From NCBI RefSeq assembly GCF_040362765.1, contig NZ_BAABWK010000002.1, forward strand, positions 434,001-498,000: 64,000 nucleotides of DNA, given 5' to 3'. Source of the DNA: Pyruvatibacter sp. HU-CL02332 (GTDB lineage: Bacteria; Pseudomonadota; Alphaproteobacteria; CGMCC-115125). Positions within the stretch are counted from its first letter, which is position 1. Each line of letters begins with the position of its first letter. Made by a program: the position numbers and the translations under genes. The notes beneath the pieces are model-generated. The model did no database searches. It saw only the letters and a list, made by a program, of their open reading frames with translations, and was not told the origin of the DNA. Shown here one piece after another: positions 60,338 through 64,000 of the stretch.

Positions 60338-60907
60338 TTATACCTGCATAATCTCCGCTTCTTTGGTGGCTAGGGCAGCATCCACGTCGGCAACAGCTTT
60401 GTCTGTCAGACCCTGCACCTTCTCGGACAGCTTCTTGTGATCGTCCTTGCCGATATCACCACCCTTTTCGGCTTTTTTAAGATGATCCATCGCATCTCGA
60501 CGCACATTGCGAACCGCGACGCGGGCAGCTTCAGCGTACTTGCCGGCAACCTTGGTCAATTCGACGCGACGTTCTTCGTTGAGTTCCGGGATACCAACAC
60601 GGATAAGCGTACCGTCTGCAACCGGGTTTACACCTAAGCCTGCGTCACGAATGGCCTTCTCGACTGGACCTACGAGTCCCTTGTCCCAGACTGACACCGT
60701 AATCAGCCGTGGCTCAGGAACCGACACATTGCCAACCTGATTAAGAGGTGTTTTGGCGCCATAGGCATCAACCATGACTGGGTCAAGCAGGGACGCTGAT
60801 GCACGGCCTGTGCGCAGTCCGCCAAACTCACTCATCAAATTGTCGAGTGCGCCATGCATGCGCAGTTCGATGTCATCCAGGTCTACACCTGATCCGTCTT
60901 CGGCCAT
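60338..60907 (-). CDS. frr: Ribosome recycling factor
   Basis: Splits post-termination ribosomes with EF-G. At 189 aa it has the usual three-helix and beta domain arrangement: N-terminal helix with [20 protein letters not shown], the small domain [20 protein letters not shown], and the C-terminal helices with [20 protein letters not shown]. The start at 60907 has AAGGAGA upstream, so an upstream in-frame codon at 60946 is rejected. Confidence 0.97.
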   Translation of the reverse strand: MAEDGSGVDLDDIELRMHGALDNLMSEFGGLRTGRASASLLDPVMVDAYGAKTPLNQVGNVSVPEPRLITVSVWDKGLVGPVEKAIRDAGLGVNPVADGTLIRVGIPELNEERRVELTKVAGKYAEAARVAVRNVRRDAMDHLKKAEKGGDIGKDDHKKLSEKVQGLTDKAVADVDAALATKEAEIMQV

Positions 60908-60964
60908 GTTGGCTCTCCTTAGGTCTGTCGTGCAGTCTCGGGGCAAAGGCGAATTGCTCGCGCG

Positions 60965-61690
60965 TCAGGCTGCTTCGTTCTCAACTATTGTTGCTCGGCC
61001 CTCACCCTTGAGAACCCGGCCAAACTCGCCAGTCTCATGGATATTGAAGACCACGATGGGAATTGAATTGTCGCGACACAGGCTGATTGCGGAGGCATCC
61101 ATGACCTTGAGATCATCAGCCAGCACCTGCATGTAGCCAAGTCGTTCGTAGCGTTTAGCATTGGGGTCAAGCTTGGGGTCTGCGGTGTAGACGCCATCAA
61201 CCTGGGTGCCCTTCATTAGAGCATCACACCCCATTTCTGATGCCCGCAATGCGGCAGCTGTGTCCGTCGTAAAAAACGGATTGCCAGTACCTGCTGCAAA
61301 AATGACAACCCGGCCCTTTTCCATATGACGTACCGCGCGTCGCCGGATATAGGGCTCGCAGACAGTCGTCATGGGAATAGCGGAGAGGACCCGTGTGGGG
61401 ACGCCTTGTTGCTCAAGGCCGTTTTGAACTGCCAGGGCATTCATGACAGTTGCCAGCATGCCCATGTAGTCAGCGCTGGCTCGGTCCATGCCTTCTGCGG
61501 CCCCCTTAAGGCCACGAAAGATATTGCCGCCACCAATCACAAGGCAAACTTCAACGCCAATCGCCAGTGCTTCCTTCACTTCACCAGCAATGCGCTGCAC
61601 AACATTGAGGTCAATGCCGTAGGCCTCCTCACCCATCAGCGCCTCACCGGACACTTTCAAGAGCACGCGTTTGTACTGAGGCTCGGACAT
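60965..61690 (-). CDS. pyrH: UMP kinase
   Basis: Hexameric bacterial kinase phosphorylating UMP to UDP, feeding PyrG in the same window. At 241 aa: [20 protein letters not shown] at the start, [13 protein letters not shown], the UMP region [20 protein letters not shown] and [34 protein letters not shown] at 61690 starts the conserved region; the upstream hydrophobic extension to 61756 is not part of the family. Confidence 0.96.
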   Translation of the reverse strand: MSEPQYKRVLLKVSGEALMGEEAYGIDLNVVQRIAGEVKEALAIGVEVCLVIGGGNIFRGLKGAAEGMDRASADYMGMLATVMNALAVQNGLEQQGVPTRVLSAIPMTTVCEPYIRRRAVRHMEKGRVVIFAAGTGNPFFTTDTAAALRASEMGCDALMKGTQVDGVYTADPKLDPNAKRYERLGYMQVLADDLKVMDASAISLCRDNSIPIVVFNIHETGEFGRVLKGEGRATIVENEAA

Positions 61691-61827
61691 GAACAAGGCT
61701 CCGACGGCGAATAACAGCAAAAGTGGGCAGTAGATGGTACTGCGCCGCCGACTCATTCGAGGCGGCGGCGCTGCATATTGGACGATGCGACGCTCAGTTT
61801 CCAGAGCATCCCATCTGAGTAGAAAGG

Positions 61828-62754
61828 CTAGGAATTGGCGGCAGCTGCAACTTCAGCAGCAAAATCCGTCTCTTCCTTCTCAATGCCTTCGCCAAGCTCA
61901 AAGCGCTTGAAGCCCTTGAGCGTAATCGGGGCGCCAACATCACCTTCAGCATTCTTGATCGCTTTTTCGACGGTATTGTCCGGGTCAATCACGAAGGCCT
62001 GCTTTGAGAGCACGACTTCTTCGTAGAATTTGCGGATACGGCCTTCGACCATCTTGCCGATGATCTCTTCAGGTTTGCCACTTTCGCGTGCTTCAGCGGA
62101 GAGCACTTCGCGCTCCTTTTCCACGACGGCCTGGTCAAGATCAGCCTCGGTCAGCGCAAGTGGATTTGTGGCGGCAACATGCATTGCAACCTGACGGCCC
62201 AACTCGTTGAGCTTTGCTGCGTCCCCGGTAGATTCAAGTGCTACCAGCACGCCGATTTTGCCAAGACCAGGGGCAACCTGGTTATGCACATAGGCTGCAA
62301 CCGCACCTGCACTCACCTCGAGGCTATCGCTGCGGCGCAGGGTCATGTTTTCACCGATGGTGCCGACCATGGCCGTCACGTGATCTGCGACCGACTTTCC
62401 GGCACCTGGGAACTCAGCACTCTTGAGCGCTTCAAAATCACCGCCGGTAGAAGCAGCCACGCCAGCAATGCCGGAGACCATTTCCTGGAAACCTTCGTTG
62501 CGAGCCACGAAATCGGTTTCTGAGTTTACTTCCAGAACAATGCCGCGTGTGCCTTCAACGGCAACAGCAACAAGGCCTTCAGCAGCAACGCGGCCGGACT
62601 TCTTGGCAGCTTTTGAAAGACCTTTGGTGCGCAGCCAATCAATGGCGGCTTCCATGTCGCCGTCGGTTTCCTTGAGGGCTGCCTTGCAGTCCATCATGCC
62701 CGCGCCGGTAGAGTCGCGGAGCTCTTTCACCATGCTGGCGGTAATATTGGCCAT
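61828..62754 (-). CDS. tsf: Elongation factor Ts
   Basis: Nucleotide exchange factor for EF-Tu. At 308 aa the N-terminal UBA-like domain ([20 protein letters not shown]) is followed by the EF-Tu contact [14 protein letters not shown] and the C-terminal subdomains including [14 protein letters not shown]. It is the second gene of rpsB-tsf-pyrH-frr; between it and rpsB lies a strong hairpin. No anomalies. Confidence 0.97.
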   Translation of the reverse strand: MANITASMVKELRDSTGAGMMDCKAALKETDGDMEAAIDWLRTKGLSKAAKKSGRVAAEGLVAVAVEGTRGIVLEVNSETDFVARNEGFQEMVSGIAGVAASTGGDFEALKSAEFPGAGKSVADHVTAMVGTIGENMTLRRSDSLEVSAGAVAAYVHNQVAPGLGKIGVLVALESTGDAAKLNELGRQVAMHVAATNPLALTEADLDQAVVEKEREVLSAEARESGKPEEIIGKMVEGRIRKFYEEVVLSKQAFVIDPDNTVEKAIKNAEGDVGAPITLKGFKRFELGEGIEKEETDFAAEVAAAANS

Positions 62755-62848
62755 TGGGTGATCCTCTTTGGTGTTTGTCTAAATGGGGTTTGGGCACCTT
62801 GCGCCTGACAATTCCTCGCCATGGCCTTAGCGTCCGGATGCGTCGCCA

Positions 62849-62881
62849 GCGTGACACTCTGCGCATAGCAGAGTGTCACGC
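62849..62881 (-). other. Perfect 14-bp hairpin in the rpsB-tsf spacer
   Basis: GCGTGACACTCTGC and GCAGAGTGTCACGC are perfect complements around a 5-base loop, 10 bases downstream of the rpsB stop on minus. No T-run follows, so it is not a classic terminator. It may partly terminate, stabilise the rpsB message or be a protein site. The E. coli rpsB-tsf spacer also has an attenuator, but here this is inference. Confidence 0.65.
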
Positions 62882-62891
62882 GGCAAAAGCG

Positions 62892-63707
62892 TTAGGCAGT
62901 TTCAGCAGGTGCTGCTTCTTCTGCCGGGGCCTCAGCAACTGCTTCGGCCACTGGTTCTTCAGGAAGCACTTCCGCAATTGGTTCGTCAGCTTCGCCTGGG
63001 TCAAACGCGGCACCGCCCTGACTGCGCGAGATACCATCAAGCACAGCGCGGGATGCCAGGTCGCAATAGAGCGAAATAGCGCGAGAGGCATCGTCGTTGC
63101 CCGGGATCGGGTAGGTAATGCCGGAAGGATCTGAGTTGGAATCAAGAACGGCAATCACTGGGATGCCGAGCTTTGCTGCTTCCTGAATAGCAATCTGTTC
63201 CTTGTTGGTGTCCACAACAAAAATCAGGTCAGGCACGCCGCCCATGTCCCGGATACCGCCAATTGCCTGGTCAAGCTTGTCGCGGTTACGTGTGAGAACC
63301 AGACGCTCTTTCTTGGTGAGGCGCAGGCTTTCATCAGCGAGCTGCTCATCATATTCGCGCAGTTTCTTGATGGACGCGGATACGGTCTTCCAGTTGGTCA
63401 ACGTGCCGCCAAGCCAGCGGTAGTTGATGTAATACTGGGCGCAGCGACGTGCAGATTCCGCAATCGGGTTAGACGCCTGCCGCTTGGTGCCAACAAACAG
63501 TACACGGCCGCCACCGGCAGCAACGTCACTCAGCGCAACGAGGGCCTGGTGCAGCAACGGCACGGTCTGGGCAAGATCAATGATGTGGATGTTGTCGCGG
63601 ACGCCGAAGATGAACTGGCCCATTTTCGGGTTCCAGCGGTGGCTTTGGTGTCCAAAATGCACGCCTGCTTCCAGCAGTTGGCGCATAGAATATTCTGGCA
63701 GGGCCAT
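62892..63707 (-). CDS. rpsB: 30S ribosomal protein S2
   Basis: Small-subunit ribosomal protein. In 271 aa: [20 protein letters not shown] at the start, [40 protein letters not shown] and [20 protein letters not shown], then [20 protein letters not shown]-terminal Glu/Ala/Pro-rich tail of about 45 residues extends past the core, as in other alphaproteobacterial S2 proteins. It is the first gene of the long minus-strand unit. Confidence 0.97.
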   Translation of the reverse strand: MALPEYSMRQLLEAGVHFGHQSHRWNPKMGQFIFGVRDNIHIIDLAQTVPLLHQALVALSDVAAGGGRVLFVGTKRQASNPIAESARRCAQYYINYRWLGGTLTNWKTVSASIKKLREYDEQLADESLRLTKKERLVLTRNRDKLDQAIGGIRDMGGVPDLIFVVDTNKEQIAIQEAAKLGIPVIAVLDSNSDPSGITYPIPGNDDASRAISLYCDLASRAVLDGISRSQGGAAFDPGEADEPIAEVLPEEPVAEAVAEAPAEEAAPAETA

Positions 63708-64000
63708 GTGCCTTGCTCCTTTTGTTTTCCGGTTCAGCCTCTGCGAGGGAGGAAGAGCGGCTGGCTAAAAGCCCGGACCGCACCGGATGGACTGGCAGGA
63801 ATGTGTGCAAATGCGCCAAAAACTACGCATCTACGGGCCCTGACACCCCGTCCCTCGCATGTGGATTACGAGGCGGTATAAGGGGTTAGAGCCTGCGGCG
63901 CAAGGGCTGGTGCTTTTAGCTTCAGACCTCGGCTTTGGTGATGCTCGGGGTCATCTTGTAACGCGGAGCTAGCGCCAAACACTTTACGTGATAAACTGTT
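63708..64000. other. Region upstream of rpsB
   Basis: A 293-bp stretch with no convincing ORF, running to the window end. It must contain the promoter for the rpsB unit. A candidate is listed separately. No SOS, CtrA or GANTC site is seen. Confidence 0.45.
63875..63903 (-). promoter_or_regulatory. Candidate rpsB promoter
   Basis: On minus: TTGCGC (63898-63903) as a -35, a 17-base spacer, then TATACC (63875-63880) as a -10. The matches to consensus are only moderate, and the position is about 168 bases upstream of the rpsB ATG. A weak call. Confidence 0.3.

Overview
The window reads as a chromosomal segment of an alphaproteobacterium with moderately high GC. Three things support this. The pyruvate dehydrogenase E1 beta subunit carries its own N-terminal lipoyl domain. 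LpxI replaces LpxH in lipid A synthesis. A long run of housekeeping genes is in an order I recognise from Alphaproteobacteria: ispDF-pgpA-pncC, ratA-lipA, lpd-pdhC-pdhB-pdhA-ftsB, eno, kdsA-pyrG-secG-tpiA, ppiD-trpE, trpG-trpD-trpC-moaC-lexA-comEC-gltX-gltA-lpxB, and then lpxB back to rpsB. A GAAC-N7-GAAC SOS box upstream of lexA, a perfect TTAA-N7-TTAA CtrA-type box and a dense GANTC cluster upstream of ftsB fit the same assignment. A Parvibaculum/Rhodobiaceae-like lineage is my guess only. I saw no tRNA, rRNA, insertion sequence, phage gene or CRISPR array.

Layout. 1-3517: isoprenoid (ispDF, cut by the window edge), phospholipid, NMN salvage, RatA/Coq10-like and lipoyl synthase genes. 3645-6531: an accessory islet on the minus strand with two paralogous PAS-like proteins flanking a phytanoyl-CoA dioxygenase-like protein and a TerC protein. 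6710-12450: lpd, pdhC, pdhB, pdhA and ftsB, all minus. 12611-16217: an acetyltransferase, a class D beta-lactamase, a DsbA-like isomerase, a dienelactone-hydrolase-like protein and a Rossmann protein. 16224-28575: eno and fba among glutathione transferases, an ArsR-DUF899 pair, a thioesterase-like protein, a TetR regulator, a gamma-carbonic-anhydrase-like protein, an autotransporter-like outer membrane protein, a complete queC-queE-queD-queF operon for preQ1 and an acyltransferase. 28823-36550: kdsA, pyrG, secG and tpiA on minus, then ppiD-trpE on plus.

36584-38170: an islet splitting trpE from trpG, holding a GC-poorer two-module Imm32-like gene and a divergent polysaccharide deacetylase. 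38429-45203: trpGDC, an acetyltransferase with no ordinary start codon, moaC, lexA, a 64-residue coiled-coil gene and comEC. 45549-48442: gltX and gltA. 48487-63707: one continuous minus-strand block, read from rpsB through tsf, pyrH, frr, uppS, cdsA, dxr, rseP, bamA, ompH, lpxD, fabZ, lpxA and lpxI to lpxB. It couples translation, nucleotide and lipid-carrier synthesis to outer membrane assembly and lipid A.

The most noteworthy points are: two genes (pncC and an acetyltransferase) whose conserved N-termini extend upstream of any AUG/GUG/UUG codon and end at AUC/AUU or AUA next to good ribosome binding sites; a QueD lacking the catalytic cysteine; a tandemly duplicated Imm32-like protein inside the trp region; the GANTC cluster upstream of ftsB; the CtrA-type box between the deacetylase and trpG; and several strong RNA hairpins (gltA leader, gltA/lpxB terminator, rpsB-tsf). 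No obviously new multi-gene system was found.
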